Positions 17,745-27,104 of a DNA stretch of 64,000 nucleotides are shown here, in pieces. Each line of letters begins with the position of its first letter. The first letter of the stretch is position 1. The notes under the pieces were generated by a model. The model had not been told where the DNA came from. It did no database searches and was given only the letters and a program-made list of their open reading frames with translations. This DNA comes from CAYRFQ01 sp964423615. Lineage in GTDB: Bacteria; Planctomycetota; Planctomycetia; Gemmatales; Gemmataceae. Location: contig CAYRFQ010000032.1 of NCBI GenBank assembly GCA_964423615.1, positions 16,751 through 80,750 of the forward strand. The letters run 5' to 3'. The translations under genes and the position numbers were made by a program.

Positions 17745-18932
17745 ATGCGTAGTGTCATGCGTCCGACAAGCCTCGTCTGGCTGGCAGGAATTCTACTCCT
17801 CGTCGGAACTGCAGCGGGTGCTTCTTGGATTCTTAATCAATCCGAAGCCAACACTGCCAAAGCTGACGAGAATGGCCCAAAAGCTCCGTTCGAGGGTAAA
17901 GGGATCATCTGCGTTGCTTATGTGGACGTCGAAGAAGGTATCGCTAGTCTTTACCCCGAACAACCTGGACGCGTTGTCGAAATCTATGCCAAAGACGGAC
18001 AATCGGTCGAGAAGAATGAAGTGTTGCTAAAGGTCGATGACACACTCCAAATGACGATTGTTGAGGAAGCTGAAGGCGACCTCAAAATTGCCGAGCAAAA
18101 ACTCAAAGCCCTGGTGAACGAACGGGACCGCAAGATACGGGTCTACGAAAGCATGTTGAAGCTGAAGCAGATCGCAGTCGCTGCGGCCCAAAAAGACGAA
18201 GCGATAGCTCAGACGCTTTTGAAACAAGCTCAAGCGAAAAAGAAACAGGCGGAAGCGACGGCGGCTTATCAACAGAATCTGTTGAAAGCGAACAGCCTTG
18301 ATAGCTCACATTTGTTGCGCAAGGCGAAAGCCGCGATCGAGGAAGCCGAAGGTGCTATCGAACAAGCCAGCCGAGCCATCCAAAAAGCAAAATCTGGGGT
18401 CGAGGCGGCTCGTCAAGAAGTCGTTGTAGCCCAACAATCCCACCCCAAGGAAAAGTTTGAAGACCAAATCAATATCGCCAAAGAAGTGATTGTGGTAAAG
18501 CTAAAGCAACTTGAAAAGGCTAAACATCAACTTAGCCAATGCCTGGTGAAAGCTCCTTCGAGAGGGACAGTTTTGCGAGTTTACGCACGTAAGGGCGAAA
18601 CCCTCGGAAACAATCCCAAGCTACCAGCCCTCCAGTTCTGCCCCAAAGGCGCTCGCATCGTCCGAGCCGAAGTTCAACAAGAATGGGCTCACACGGTCAA
18701 GGTCGATCAAGAGTGCATTATCGAAGACGACAGCAGTTCAAAAGTCCAGTGGAGCGGTAAAATCGTTCGTCTCTCGGATTGGTTTACGCACCGTCGATCG
18801 ATCGTCCTCGAACCATTCCAGTTCAACGACGTGCGGACCCTTGAGGCGATCATTGAAATCACCGGACCCGAGGGCCAACCTTTACGAATCGGGCAACGAA
18901 TGCGTGTCATGATCAAACAAGGCGGACCCTGA
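17745..18932 (+). CDS. HlyD-family membrane fusion protein (DevB-like)
   Basis: The protein is 395 aa. An N-terminal membrane anchor ('LVWLAGILLLVGTAAGASWIL') leads into a biotinyl-lipoyl half-motif ('GRVVEIYAKDGQSVEKNEVLLKV'). A long coiled coil follows (about 105-260, rich in A, E, K and Q), then the second lipoyl half ('LVKAPSRGTVLRVYARKGETLG') and beta-barrel regions. This is the DevB/HlyD architecture that bridges an inner-membrane ABC pump to the outer envelope. It closes the exporter gene set and is followed by a strong hairpin. Confidence 0.9.
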   Translation: MRSVMRPTSLVWLAGILLLVGTAAGASWILNQSEANTAKADENGPKAPFEGKGIICVAYVDVEEGIASLYPEQPGRVVEIYAKDGQSVEKNEVLLKVDDTLQMTIVEEAEGDLKIAEQKLKALVNERDRKIRVYESMLKLKQIAVAAAQKDEAIAQTLLKQAQAKKKQAEATAAYQQNLLKANSLDSSHLLRKAKAAIEEAEGAIEQASRAIQKAKSGVEAARQEVVVAQQSHPKEKFEDQINIAKEVIVVKLKQLEKAKHQLSQCLVKAPSRGTVLRVYARKGETLGNNPKLPALQFCPKGARIVRAEVQQEWAHTVKVDQECIIEDDSSSKVQWSGKIVRLSDWFTHRRSIVLEPFQFNDVRTLEAIIEITGPEGQPLRIGQRMRVMIKQGGP

Positions 18933-18973
18933 GAACTGGGTATAGAAAAAGTAGGGCCCAGAAGAACGTAGAT

Positions 18974-19038
18974 AACCAGGGATCACACAGAAACCGCGGA
19001 TTGTATATCTTAGAGCGGTTTCTGTGTGATCCCTGGTT
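18974..19038. terminator. 23-bp perfect inverted repeat, probable bidirectional terminator
   Basis: Positions 18974-18996 are perfectly complementary to 19016-19038, separated by a 19-nt loop and followed by CTTTTTCT on the plus strand. A-rich sequence on the left (GAAAAAG near 18943) gives a weaker T-run for the opposite strand. It lies between the convergent fusion-protein and WD40 genes. The perfect 23-bp stem is longer than most intrinsic terminators and suggests selection or recent origin. Confidence 0.8.
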
Positions 19039-19063
19039 CTTTTTCTATGAAGTGGCGAAGTCA

Positions 19064-20104
19064 CTACTTGGACACGAGTTTTGGAACGTTCCAGACCTGA
19101 GGTTGGCCACTGATTTCCAAGGCCAACCATCGGCCATCAGGAGAAAAGGCCACAGCGAATTCGTCCGATTTGCTTCGGAAATGCCGAAGCATCTTTCGAT
19201 CCGAAAGGCGCCAGAGTCGCACTCCTTCGCCGCCCGCCGAAGCGACGTACTTGCCATCGGGAGAAATGACGACGGTCCGAACGTCGTTGGTCGAATGTCT
19301 TCCCAGCGGAGTGATTTTTTTGGTTTCGATGTCGGCGACGAAGATCGAGAAAAAGTTGGCGAAAACGACCTTCTTGCTGTCCGGTGTAAACGCAACGGAC
19401 CAAACTTCGGCTTGGCCTGGTTTGTCGTAAAGCAAAAGTGCCTTCGACCTTTTCTTCCGGATATCCCATACCCGCAGACGCCCTGTTCGCGACCCAACGG
19501 CTATCCAATTGCCGTCCGGCGAGATATCTGCACCACAAAGGTACTGTTCGTTGTAATCGACCCAACCCGAACGAATGTATCCAGATCGCCCATCCAGAGA
19601 AAGCTTCGGCACGGAGTACACCCGGACTGTCATGCGTTCGATGAACGCCACTTTATCGCCTTTCTTCGAGAACGAGATGCTTGGGACCCCAGCACGGAAT
19701 GCTCTATTGGGATGAACCAGGACCGAAATCTTCTTTGTCAACTTCCCAGTCTTCATGTCCCAAAGTCGCACATAGTCCTCCACACCTGAGGCTCTTGGAC
19801 TGCGTCTGTAAGGACCAGTCGCGAGATACTTACCGTCCGGTGAAATCGCCACAGAGTTGAGGAAATCCACTGTTTCGTGTTTGATTTTCCGGACTACTTT
19901 CCAGGTTGTTGTGTCCCACACCAACGCCGTAGCCCCAGAGCTTCCGGCCAGGTATTTTCCATCACCAGAAAACGCGAAGGCGCCGATCCCCGTCTTTGGC
20001 TCTAAAGAGATTACAGCTGGACTCGGCGGTTGTGGGATGACATCGGCACACACCACCACAGGCGAAAGTAGCACGAACAGCAAAGCTACAGACACACGCT
20101 GCAT
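19064..20104 (-). CDS. Exported WD40-repeat protein
   Basis: The protein is 346 aa with a signal peptide ('VALLFVLLSPVVVCADV'). Repeats of the type 'FSGDGKYLAGSSGATALVWDT', 'ISPDGKYLATGPY...VRLWDM', 'ISPDGNWIAVGSRTGRLRVWDI' and 'ISPDGKYVASAGGEGVRLWRL' predict a six- or seven-bladed beta-propeller, a protein-interaction platform in the periplasm. Such proteins are abundant in planctomycetes, often without a defined partner. It stands alone on the minus strand behind the LOG-family gene, with a 448-bp gap. Confidence 0.88.
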   Translation of the reverse strand: MQRVSVALLFVLLSPVVVCADVIPQPPSPAVISLEPKTGIGAFAFSGDGKYLAGSSGATALVWDTTTWKVVRKIKHETVDFLNSVAISPDGKYLATGPYRRSPRASGVEDYVRLWDMKTGKLTKKISVLVHPNRAFRAGVPSISFSKKGDKVAFIERMTVRVYSVPKLSLDGRSGYIRSGWVDYNEQYLCGADISPDGNWIAVGSRTGRLRVWDIRKKRSKALLLYDKPGQAEVWSVAFTPDSKKVVFANFFSIFVADIETKKITPLGRHSTNDVRTVVISPDGKYVASAGGEGVRLWRLSDRKMLRHFRSKSDEFAVAFSPDGRWLALEISGQPQVWNVPKLVSK

Positions 20105-20552
20105 GAGCGAGACTCCAATTCGAGAGAAACGAGTTAAGAAAGGAATCCGAGGCTGAGCGCAGATCGAAGTGCCCAGATCATCGATTAGATGGGCGCAACC
20201 TCAGTGTTGACATCAAGTGTCAAAGAGCACTAACGCAATCTCAAATCCTTGCCTACATAGATAAGGCTACGTGTCGCTCAAGAAAAGGTTCGAGAGAGCA
20301 TGGGAACTGTGAAACCGTTCACAAAACAGCGAAAACGGCTGCTCACGTCCGACAAAGCGACAATCAACGAACTTGACGAAAGTGAGGCCGACTTCTGTTT
20401 CTGGCCATTCAGTTTCCGCCCATCAATCCGTTGCCGGAGACACAAATAGAGCTCACTCTTGAGAGTCTTATCTATCTCGTCATTGCGATTCCTCCTGAGG
20501 CCAAACCCACGAGTCGGCTAGTTCTCGTTTCCTCTGGTCCCTGCTCCTGGCC
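20105..20552. other. Intergenic region between LOG-family and WD40 genes
   Basis: 448 bp with both neighbours on the minus strand. No gene, tRNA or strong hairpin is seen. It presumably holds the WD40 gene promoter. Confidence 0.35.
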
Positions 20553-21095
20553 CTATCCTATGGCTCCGATTCTGAGCAATAACTCCTCTGGGTCTGTCGA
20601 AACGCAGATGAGATCGCGATACTCTGGTTTGACGAAGCCTTCGTCGACCATCTTGTTGACCCAATGGAGCATAAGATCGAAAAAGCCCATGACGTTCAGG
20701 ATGCCGATCGGCTTGGCGTGGATGTCGAGTTGCCGCCAGGTGATGATCTCGAATAGTTCGTCGCCCGTCCCGAATCCACCAGGCAAAGCGATGAAGCCAT
20801 CGGAAAGATCGTTCATAAGGGCCTTACGCTGATGCATCGATTCGACCACGTAGAGTTCCGTGGTCCCCGTGTGAGCCAACTCTTTGTCCTTAAGGGCTTG
20901 GGGAATAACGCCGAGCACCCTTCCGCCAGCGGATAGGACGCTATCCGCAACGATGCCCATTAGCCCCACGTGTCCACCACCGTATACCAATTCCAAACCT
21001 CGGGAGGCTAGGACCCGACCGAGGTGTCGAGCCGCTTCGGCATAGTCAGGTTTCATGCCCGTCCTCGATCCACAGAAAACACAAACACGTTTCAC
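20553..21095 (-). CDS. LOG-family protein (TIGR00730, cytokinin riboside 5'-monophosphate phosphoribohydrolase-like)
   Basis: The protein is about 180 aa, the usual length for the family. It has 'VCVFCGSRTG' at the start, 'LVYGGGHVGLMG' and the active-site block 'SMHQRKALMNDLSDGFIALPGGFGTGDELFE', which carries the PGGxGTxxE motif. Family members hydrolyse nucleoside 5'-monophosphates to base and ribose 5-phosphate; the in vivo substrate in bacteria is often unclear. I chose the GTG at 21095, behind AGGAAGAGG; an adjacent in-frame GTG at 21098 is equivalent. The open frame extends about 100 residues upstream, but that part overlaps the divergent gene and is not protein-like. Confidence 0.92.
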   Translation of the reverse strand: MKRVCVFCGSRTGMKPDYAEAARHLGRVLASRGLELVYGGGHVGLMGIVADSVLSAGGRVLGVIPQALKDKELAHTGTTELYVVESMHQRKALMNDLSDGFIALPGGFGTGDELFEIITWRQLDIHAKPIGILNVMGFFDLMLHWVNKMVDEGFVKPEYRDLICVSTDPEELLLRIGAIG

Positions 21096-21173
21096 CACGT
21101 ACCTCTTCCTTCCTCGGACTGGGATCTCATTTCTTCGACAAGCCCACTTTTGGATTCTTGGTGGCTGTGTATC

Positions 21174-21686
21174 ATGAATGCAGATTCGATTCCCGAAAAC
21201 GCCAATCCTATCACACCCACAAGAGAGATGAACGACGATCACGATTACATACTGTTGCTCATCCAGAATCATAGTGGCGAATGCGTGATATTGATTCTGG
21301 CCGTCTTGGTGATGGTGACGATGTTTGTCCTCATTCCGCAAGTCATCCGATCCCATTCGCGACGAATGGAGATGGCTCACGTGGAGCACATGAAGGCACT
21401 TGAGCAGGGTATGGAAGTTCCACCAACGGACGACTCAATGCGAGCGGCGGGTCGGGCGACGATGCTCGTTCCGATGGTCGTTGTGATTGCGGCCGGCGTC
21501 GTCACTTGTTTCGTCGTGGCCAACAAGGCCGAAAACATCTTTGGCGTCACCCTCACCATCTGGTCTGTGGCGGGTGTGGTCAGTCTTGCTGCCATTACCG
21601 GCGGGGTTGCGCTCATCGGACGCCTCGCTCAACTCCGACTGGGCAAAGAGGACCAAGAATTCTCAGACAATCCTCTCGAAGGATGA
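21174..21686 (+). CDS. Membrane protein with three hydrophobic segments (DUF6249-like)
   Basis: The protein is about 170 aa. The first segment ('CVILILAVLVMVTMFVLIPQVI') is followed by a charged cytoplasmic-type stretch ('SHSRRMEMAHVEHMKALEQGMEVPP'), then two more segments ('TMLVPMVVVIAAGVVTCFVV' and 'SVAGVVSLAAITGGVALIG'). The H/E/K/M-rich linker with 'MKALEQGME' is common in small bacterial membrane proteins of unknown function. The start is uncertain: the ATG at 21174 has no strong ribosome binding site, and an ATG at 21228 would also work. It is divergent from the LOG-family gene. Confidence 0.7.
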   Translation: MNADSIPENANPITPTREMNDDHDYILLLIQNHSGECVILILAVLVMVTMFVLIPQVIRSHSRRMEMAHVEHMKALEQGMEVPPTDDSMRAAGRATMLVPMVVVIAAGVVTCFVVANKAENIFGVTLTIWSVAGVVSLAAITGGVALIGRLAQLRLGKEDQEFSDNPLEG

Positions 21687-21808
21687 GAAGAATTTGAGAC
21701 CGAGCTGCAATTGTGCAGTTGGTTCTATCCGTGGCCTCGGCAAGATTTCCATCCCTATAATCTTGATATCAGACGATCCATTTCGAAGCTCCCAAGCGTG
21801 GGTCCTGG

Positions 21809-22708
21809 ATGAAGCTGTTTTATACCGACGAATTTGTTTTGCCACTTCCAGAGAAGCATCGCTTTCCGATGAGCAAGTATGCCTTGCTCCGCCACCGATT
21901 GCTGGAATCTGAACTCGTTAGTCCATCCGACCTTTGGATTCCACATGCTGCGACCATGGAAGAACTATTGCTCGCTCACAGCCAGGAGTACGTGCGGCGA
22001 GCGATGAACGGTGATTTGACCGAAGCCGAAGTTCGCCGGATTGGATTTCCCTGGTCTCCCGAGCTTGTGGAACGATCTCGCCGCTCTGTCGGGGCGACGG
22101 TGGAAGCAAGCCGAGCGGCTTTGGGAAACGGATTTGCGGCGAACCTTGCGGGGGGGACACATCATGCCTTCCGGGATTGCGGCGAAGGATATTGTGTATT
22201 TAATGACGCCGTTGTGGCTGTACGAACGATGCAAGAGGAAAATCGCATCCGTCGCGCGATCATCATCGATTGCGACGTCCACCAGGGAAACGGAACGGCC
22301 AGCATACTTGCTGACGATCCGTCGGTCTTCACATTGAGCATCCACGGCGAGAAGAATTTTCCCCTCCGCAAAGAACGCAGTGATCTTGACATAGGTCTGC
22401 CGAAAGACACCACCGACGAACTATTCTTGGAAGCTCTCGAAACCGGACTCAAGAACTCTCTCCCATCAGCCGAGGCTGATCTCGCTGTTTACCTCGCAGG
22501 TGCTGATCCTTACGTTGGGGACCGGCTTGGGTCCCTAGCCGTGACCAAGGAAGGTCTCGCGGCCCGCGATCGAATGGTGTTTGATCAATGTCAATCACTT
22601 GGCATCCCTGTCGTCATCGCCATGGCGGGAGGGTACGCTCCCGACGTAGCAGACATCGTCGACATTCATTTCCAGACCATTGCCGAGGCCCTGCGCCGTT
22701 GTTCGTAA
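21809..22708 (+). CDS. Histone deacetylase-family (acetylpolyamine/acetoin-type) amidohydrolase
   Basis: The protein is 299 aa. It contains 'GGTHHAFRDCGEGYCVFNDAVVAV' with the paired active-site histidines, 'IIIDCDVHQGNGTASIL' with the zinc ligands Asp and His, and 'VYLAGADPYVGDRLGSLAVT' with the second Asp ligand. These mark a class II-like zinc deacetylase of the bacterial HDAC superfamily. Substrates could be acetylated polyamines, proteins or small metabolites. It is cytoplasmic and starts 122 bp after the membrane protein gene, on the same strand. All metal ligands appear intact. Confidence 0.93.
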   Translation: MKLFYTDEFVLPLPEKHRFPMSKYALLRHRLLESELVSPSDLWIPHAATMEELLLAHSQEYVRRAMNGDLTEAEVRRIGFPWSPELVERSRRSVGATVEASRAALGNGFAANLAGGTHHAFRDCGEGYCVFNDAVVAVRTMQEENRIRRAIIIDCDVHQGNGTASILADDPSVFTLSIHGEKNFPLRKERSDLDIGLPKDTTDELFLEALETGLKNSLPSAEADLAVYLAGADPYVGDRLGSLAVTKEGLAARDRMVFDQCQSLGIPVVIAMAGGYAPDVADIVDIHFQTIAEALRRCS

Positions 22709-23553
22709 GGGAAGCGACAAAAACCACATCACAAAACACGGACACCACAAACTGACTACATCACACTGTGTCGTCCGTAGTTGAGCTGCTCCTCTATTTG
22801 GGTGAAGTTCCTTTGGGCTCTTGACCGCTGGTCGTTCGGCATCTCCCGAAGGGGCAGAGCAAGCCACGACAAAGTGATTCGCTCGCCAAACAGAACTACC
22901 TAGCTTACCTGACCAGATTAACGCGTACTCCCAGCATCCTCCAAACGACCACTCCACGCCTTTTTGCCAGAAATGGCTGGGGAGGTAGGATGAGTTTTTC
23001 CGATTTGGAGAATGTTCACGGTGATCACAGTTCCCCCAATGGACGCGAAAGTGGTCATAAGACCAACAACACTACAGGCAGTCAGAAAGATGTCGGGGGA
23101 ATTGATTGTCGTGTTCAGGCCATTAGGCTTGTTGCCTCCGGCCCAACTGGCGGTGGATTTCAGTCCTCTGCCACTTAAAACTTGCAAGAAAGACCGATGG
23201 TTTGGTCAACGTGTTGAGTTGATTCGCAGCGCGAGCAAGACGCTTGGGCTCCGAAGCATCCTAAAACGCTCTCACGTCGGAGATCTCGTGCGAATATGAC
23301 AACTTGTACTTGTGTGATCTTTTGGACAAGGCTGGGCTGTTTTGTCTTTCCGCACGAAAGTTGGGCCAGACGTCGCAGGGATTATGATCCTTGCCGGTTT
23401 CGTGGTCTGGCGACCAAACATTCCGGAATGATCAAGAAACACGAGCGAGGACCTGTTGACGACGTGAACTGTTGGTTGGCTTGGAACAAGGTCAAAACGG
23501 TTACGGATTTTCAACAGGGTCCGGAACGACCAAGAAAAAGGGGCGTGTGTGCA
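22709..23553. other. 845-bp gene-free stretch upstream of the barrel gene
   Basis: No convincing gene is seen on either strand. A minus-strand frame at 22918-23187 encodes one hydrophobic stretch but lacks a ribosome binding site. The frame of the following gene is open back to 23296, but the upstream part has no signal peptide and an odd composition. The region may contain a degraded gene and the barrel promoter. Confidence 0.35.
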
Positions 23554-25158
23554 ATGAGAAATGGATTCTTGGCGGCACCGATACTGTTGCTGGCGTTGGC
23601 GACTTACACCCTCGCGCAAATCCCGCCGCAATTCGCGCCCAGACCTCCCGGACCATACGGGTACGGCGTACCTGCTGGGCATCCCGGTCCTGGATACCCG
23701 CGCCCCAGTTATCCACCTACTGGCTATCCACCACCTGGCTATCCACCACCCAGCTATCCACCACCTGGTTTTGCACCTCCTGGATATCCACCACCTGGAT
23801 ATCCACCACCTGGTTTTGCACCTCCTGGATATCCGCCTCCTGGGTATCCTCCGAGACCGGAACACCACACCGTCGCCCGACCTTTGGTTCCGGAAGGACT
23901 TCCGATGCAACCACCGGGGCCTGGGAAGATGCCTCCACCTCCCAACGAGCCGTACTTGTACGACCTCCAAGATGAAGTCTACGCCCGCGAGTTCGAAGAC
24001 ATCCCTCCGGGTATACCTGAACGAACGCATAGGCCATCTTCGGAGCCAGAAGGACCGCATGAGCGAGCCGTGGTGGCCCTCTTCAAGCGACCACCGATCA
24101 AAGACGAGTACTTCTATGCTGGGGCGGAATACCTTCGATGGTGGGCAAAAGACGGTCCCGTTGCCGCGCCACTCGTCACGACCGGAAGCTCGGCCGTCGA
24201 TCCGCTTCCTGGGGCTATTGGGCAATCCACGACTGTCCCGCTCTTTGGGGGGGACGATTTCGACTTCGACGATCTTTCCGGAGCCCGCGTGACTATTGGT
24301 TGGTGGAAAGATCACGACCGCCGATTTGGCTTCGAAATAACCGGTTTCGTGCTGGAAGAACGGAGCCTCGGGTTCGATTCTCGCTCCGACGCCGCAGGAA
24401 ACCCGCCTGTCTTCTTGCCGTTCTTTTCGGCTCAAGCAGGAAACGAAGCGGCTTTCGTGATTTCCGACCCAGGCCTCAATTTTCTCGGAAACCTCAAAGT
24501 CGTGGCGGACACCCAGTTTTGGGGAATCGAAACGAACACCATGTATAACGTCTGGCGGCAAGAGCACAACGCGTTCGACATCATCGGGGGCTTCCGGTAC
24601 GCGGATCTGGGCGAGAAAATCGTAATCTCGGCTGATCTATTTGATCCGGTGTTCAACGCGAACAGTGCGTTCCTTGACCGATTCGACACGCGTTCTCAGT
24701 TCTACGGTGGACAGATTGGGTTCCATACCGGCTGGCGATTTTCTCGCCTGACGGTCGATTTCACTGGGAAAGTTGCTCTGGGTATGACTCGCTCCCGTGT
24801 GAGTATCGATGGGCTCTCGACCCAATCAGGGGGTCTTGGTCCTCAAGGCACCTTCGCCAGTGGAGTGCTCACCCAAGCCAGCAACATCGGTGCTCGACAC
24901 GAAAGCGACTTTGCCGTGCTTCCGCAGGCCCAGATCAAGGTCGGCTACGACATCTTGCGTCACATAACCTTGTTTGCCGGATACGACTTTGTTTACTGGA
25001 ACCAAGTCGTCCGCGCGGGGGACCAGATCGACCGAAGTGTGAACACCTCACAGGCTTTTGGCGGAACATTGGTCGGACCGGCAAGTCCCCAGCGGGTGTT
25101 TGTGACGAGTGACTACTGGGCTCACGGCTTGAGCGGCGGACTGTTCATCAAGTTCTAG
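23554..25158 (+). CDS. BBP7-family outer-membrane beta-barrel protein with PGY-rich repeats
   Basis: The protein is about 534 aa. A signal peptide ('MRNGFLAAPILLLALATYTLAQ') is followed by a low-complexity segment (about residues 25-110) of repeated 'GYPPP', 'SYPPP' and 'GFAPP' units. The barrel region carries planctomycete BBP7 hallmarks: 'AGAEYLRWWAKDGPVAAPLVTTGS', 'LPGAIGQSTTVPLFGG', 'VTIGWWKDHDRRFGFEITGFVLEERS' and a closing 'HGLSGGLFIKF'. The final aromatic residue fits an outer-membrane insertion signal. It is probably an abundant structural or porin-like envelope protein. The ATG at 23554 has AGGGG upstream. Confidence 0.9.
   Translation: MRNGFLAAPILLLALATYTLAQIPPQFAPRPPGPYGYGVPAGHPGPGYPRPSYPPTGYPPPGYPPPSYPPPGFAPPGYPPPGYPPPGFAPPGYPPPGYPPRPEHHTVARPLVPEGLPMQPPGPGKMPPPPNEPYLYDLQDEVYAREFEDIPPGIPERTHRPSSEPEGPHERAVVALFKRPPIKDEYFYAGAEYLRWWAKDGPVAAPLVTTGSSAVDPLPGAIGQSTTVPLFGGDDFDFDDLSGARVTIGWWKDHDRRFGFEITGFVLEERSLGFDSRSDAAGNPPVFLPFFSAQAGNEAAFVISDPGLNFLGNLKVVADTQFWGIETNTMYNVWRQEHNAFDIIGGFRYADLGEKIVISADLFDPVFNANSAFLDRFDTRSQFYGGQIGFHTGWRFSRLTVDFTGKVALGMTRSRVSIDGLSTQSGGLGPQGTFASGVLTQASNIGARHESDFAVLPQAQIKVGYDILRHITLFAGYDFVYWNQVVRAGDQIDRSVNTSQAFGGTLVGPASPQRVFVTSDYWAHGLSGGLFIKF
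23695..23855 (+). repeat. In-gene 15-bp tandem repeats (PPGYP-type)
   Basis: Degenerate 15-bp units of the form 'ccacctggctatcca' encode proline/glycine/tyrosine repeats in the barrel protein. A longer period is also visible, because the 'ggttttgcacctcctggat' block occurs twice. All units keep the reading frame. Such arrays change length by slippage. Confidence 0.8.
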
Positions 25159-25351
25159 AAAAGGCAAGATGCAGGAATCTAGGGTCAAGAATCTAGAGTC
25201 CAAAGGAACCTAAGACAAACACAGAAGCTATTACGACGACCAGTCAGAGTGAAACGACCAGAAAACACAGCATCAGATCAACTTTGGACAATATAGTTGT
25301 ATTTAATCTGTGGTCCCGTGTTCTTTGACTCTTGTTTCTTGACTCTTGCCC

Positions 25352-26806
25352 TCAACTCTCTTCGAGACTCAGACGTGTGGGGGCCAACTGAGTGTCTTTC
25401 CCAAGGTAGAAAGCACCCCAAATCCAAAAGATTCCACCAACGAGCATCGAAGAAGCAACGACGATGAAACCCATGTTCAAGTTGGAATAGTCTTGAACCA
25501 GTCCAATGATGGCTGGTGAGATGGCGTCACCCAAAAGGTGGGTAACCAGGATGTTGAATCCGAAAGCACTCGCTCGGATGGATGGGTGCGTGACATTGGC
25601 GTTAATCGTGTTGGTCGGTGCCGTGTTAAAGAACAACCCGAACGTCCCGAAGAAGATGAACAACCACGCCCAGGGAAAGGGAACGTACAACGCAATGATG
25701 ATCATCGGAAATCCCAGGATCATTGCAGCGGCCGAAACAAGGAAGTAGGCTCCGGAATGAAACTGTCGGAAGTAATCTCCGGCAATCCCGCCCAGGAGCG
25801 TTGCAATAAAGCCGCCTCCAGCCACGATCAGACCAAAGACCATCCGTGGTGGTAACGGACCAAACTCTTCCTCGCTCCGCTGCTCCAACAATTCTGGCAT
25901 CCAGTGAGCCAATCCACCAATGGCAAACATCAAACACGTCATGCCCACGACGTTCAACATGTAGGATCGAATCTTCAGGAGCACTAAATAATCCCGAAGT
26001 TTGGCTTTGCGGACTGCCGGCCGGGAGGGATTTTCTTCCGTTCTCTCTTCTCTTTGCTGAGCATCCACTTGACCGCGTGGCAACTCTTTGCGGAAAAAGC
26101 ACAACAGCCCTAACAGGATTCCGGGAGGCATGACGGCGTAGAAAGCCCACCGCCAACCTGGCCCTCCGTTCTCCGCGAGCATCAAGTCACCCAGCGTGAA
26201 ACCGAGGGCACCGCCGACAGGAATGGCCATGTAAAACCACGACATGACCTTACCTCGTTGCTCGACCGGATAGAGGTCCGAAATCATCGCCGGGGCGACC
26301 GGTCCGTACGCCGCTTCCCCAAAACCGACCAGGCAGCGTGTGGCGAACAAGAGCCAGTAAGCTGCCCCAAGGGAAACCCCAAACCAAGCCACCCAGTCGA
26401 ACCCCGAAGCGGCACTCGCGATACTCCAAATGATGACCCCGAACCCGACCAAAAGCCAACGCGATACGTGGTCGGCTAACCACCCAAATACCGGTGCCAA
26501 GAACATGTAGGTGATCAAAAACGCGAAAACCAACAACCCCGACCAGAATTTAACAAGGCTCTCTTCCTCCCCCCCATCCGCTTGGCTTTCTTGTAATTCT
26601 TTCGCAGCTGGGCTGCTTTTGGTTTCGGATATCTTTTTTTCCAGGATGTGCTCTCGGATTTCCGGTTCGACCGCGGATAAAACTTGGCGGTCCATGAAGT
26701 TGAACAAGTTGATGCAGAGCAACAGGACCAAGGCTGAGGTGGCTCCGGGTAAAGCATACGCCTGTCCGACGGCTTTCAAAGGGGAAGCACTTCCGTTGTC
26801 AGCCAT
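25352..26806 (-). CDS. Major facilitator superfamily transporter (spinster-like)
   Basis: The protein is 484 aa with about 12 hydrophobic helices. The first helix contains 'LLLCINLFNFMDRQVLSAVEPEI', typical of spinster-type MFS carriers, and the helix 2-3 loop 'GWLADHVSRWLLVGFGVIIWS' is the family signature. Unusually, a charged, glutamate- and lysine-rich insertion of ~35 residues sits between helices 1 and 2 ('EHILEKKISETKSSPAAKELQESQ...'). The substrate is unknown; homologues transport lipids, sugars or organic anions. GGAG six nt before the ATG supports the start. It is convergent with the barrel gene and divergent from the small gene at 27105. Confidence 0.9.
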   Translation of the reverse strand: MADNGSASPLKAVGQAYALPGATSALVLLLCINLFNFMDRQVLSAVEPEIREHILEKKISETKSSPAAKELQESQADGGEEESLVKFWSGLLVFAFLITYMFLAPVFGWLADHVSRWLLVGFGVIIWSIASAASGFDWVAWFGVSLGAAYWLLFATRCLVGFGEAAYGPVAPAMISDLYPVEQRGKVMSWFYMAIPVGGALGFTLGDLMLAENGGPGWRWAFYAVMPPGILLGLLCFFRKELPRGQVDAQQREERTEENPSRPAVRKAKLRDYLVLLKIRSYMLNVVGMTCLMFAIGGLAHWMPELLEQRSEEEFGPLPPRMVFGLIVAGGGFIATLLGGIAGDYFRQFHSGAYFLVSAAAMILGFPMIIIALYVPFPWAWLFIFFGTFGLFFNTAPTNTINANVTHPSIRASAFGFNILVTHLLGDAISPAIIGLVQDYSNLNMGFIVVASSMLVGGIFWIWGAFYLGKDTQLAPTRLSLEES

Positions 26807-27104
26807 GGGGACTCCAAAGTTTGCAAAAAAAGGAGAATTTTTCCAAGATGTCTCGATTCCCGACGAATTACTGAGCGAGGACTTGATGGGAATGCAGTGT
26901 TTCGCTCTTTCGAGAATGGGGAAGCGACATTGAACCTCGTTGGTGTCCTCCTTACAATAGGAAGAGATTTTGGAAATGTCCCTTCCCTTCTCGCGAATTA
27001 CCAGTAGCTAACGAGACTCGCCTCAAGTTCGAGGTGTCACGGAGGCTACACACCCAACATTTAGTATCTGTCCGTTTCTCCAATTTCACTCAAGGAGTTT
27101 GGCA

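Noticed and set aside
16818..18932. MacAB efflux pump for macrolides
   Set aside because: The ATPase is a separate protein without a fused permease domain, and the gene order permease-ATPase-fusion protein matches DevBCA-type exporters better.
23272..24567. 431-codon frame on the minus strand opposite the barrel gene
   Set aside because: Composition is arginine/tryptophan repeat ('RWWISR...'), the mirror of the plus-strand PGY repeats; the BBP7 motifs on the plus strand are clear.
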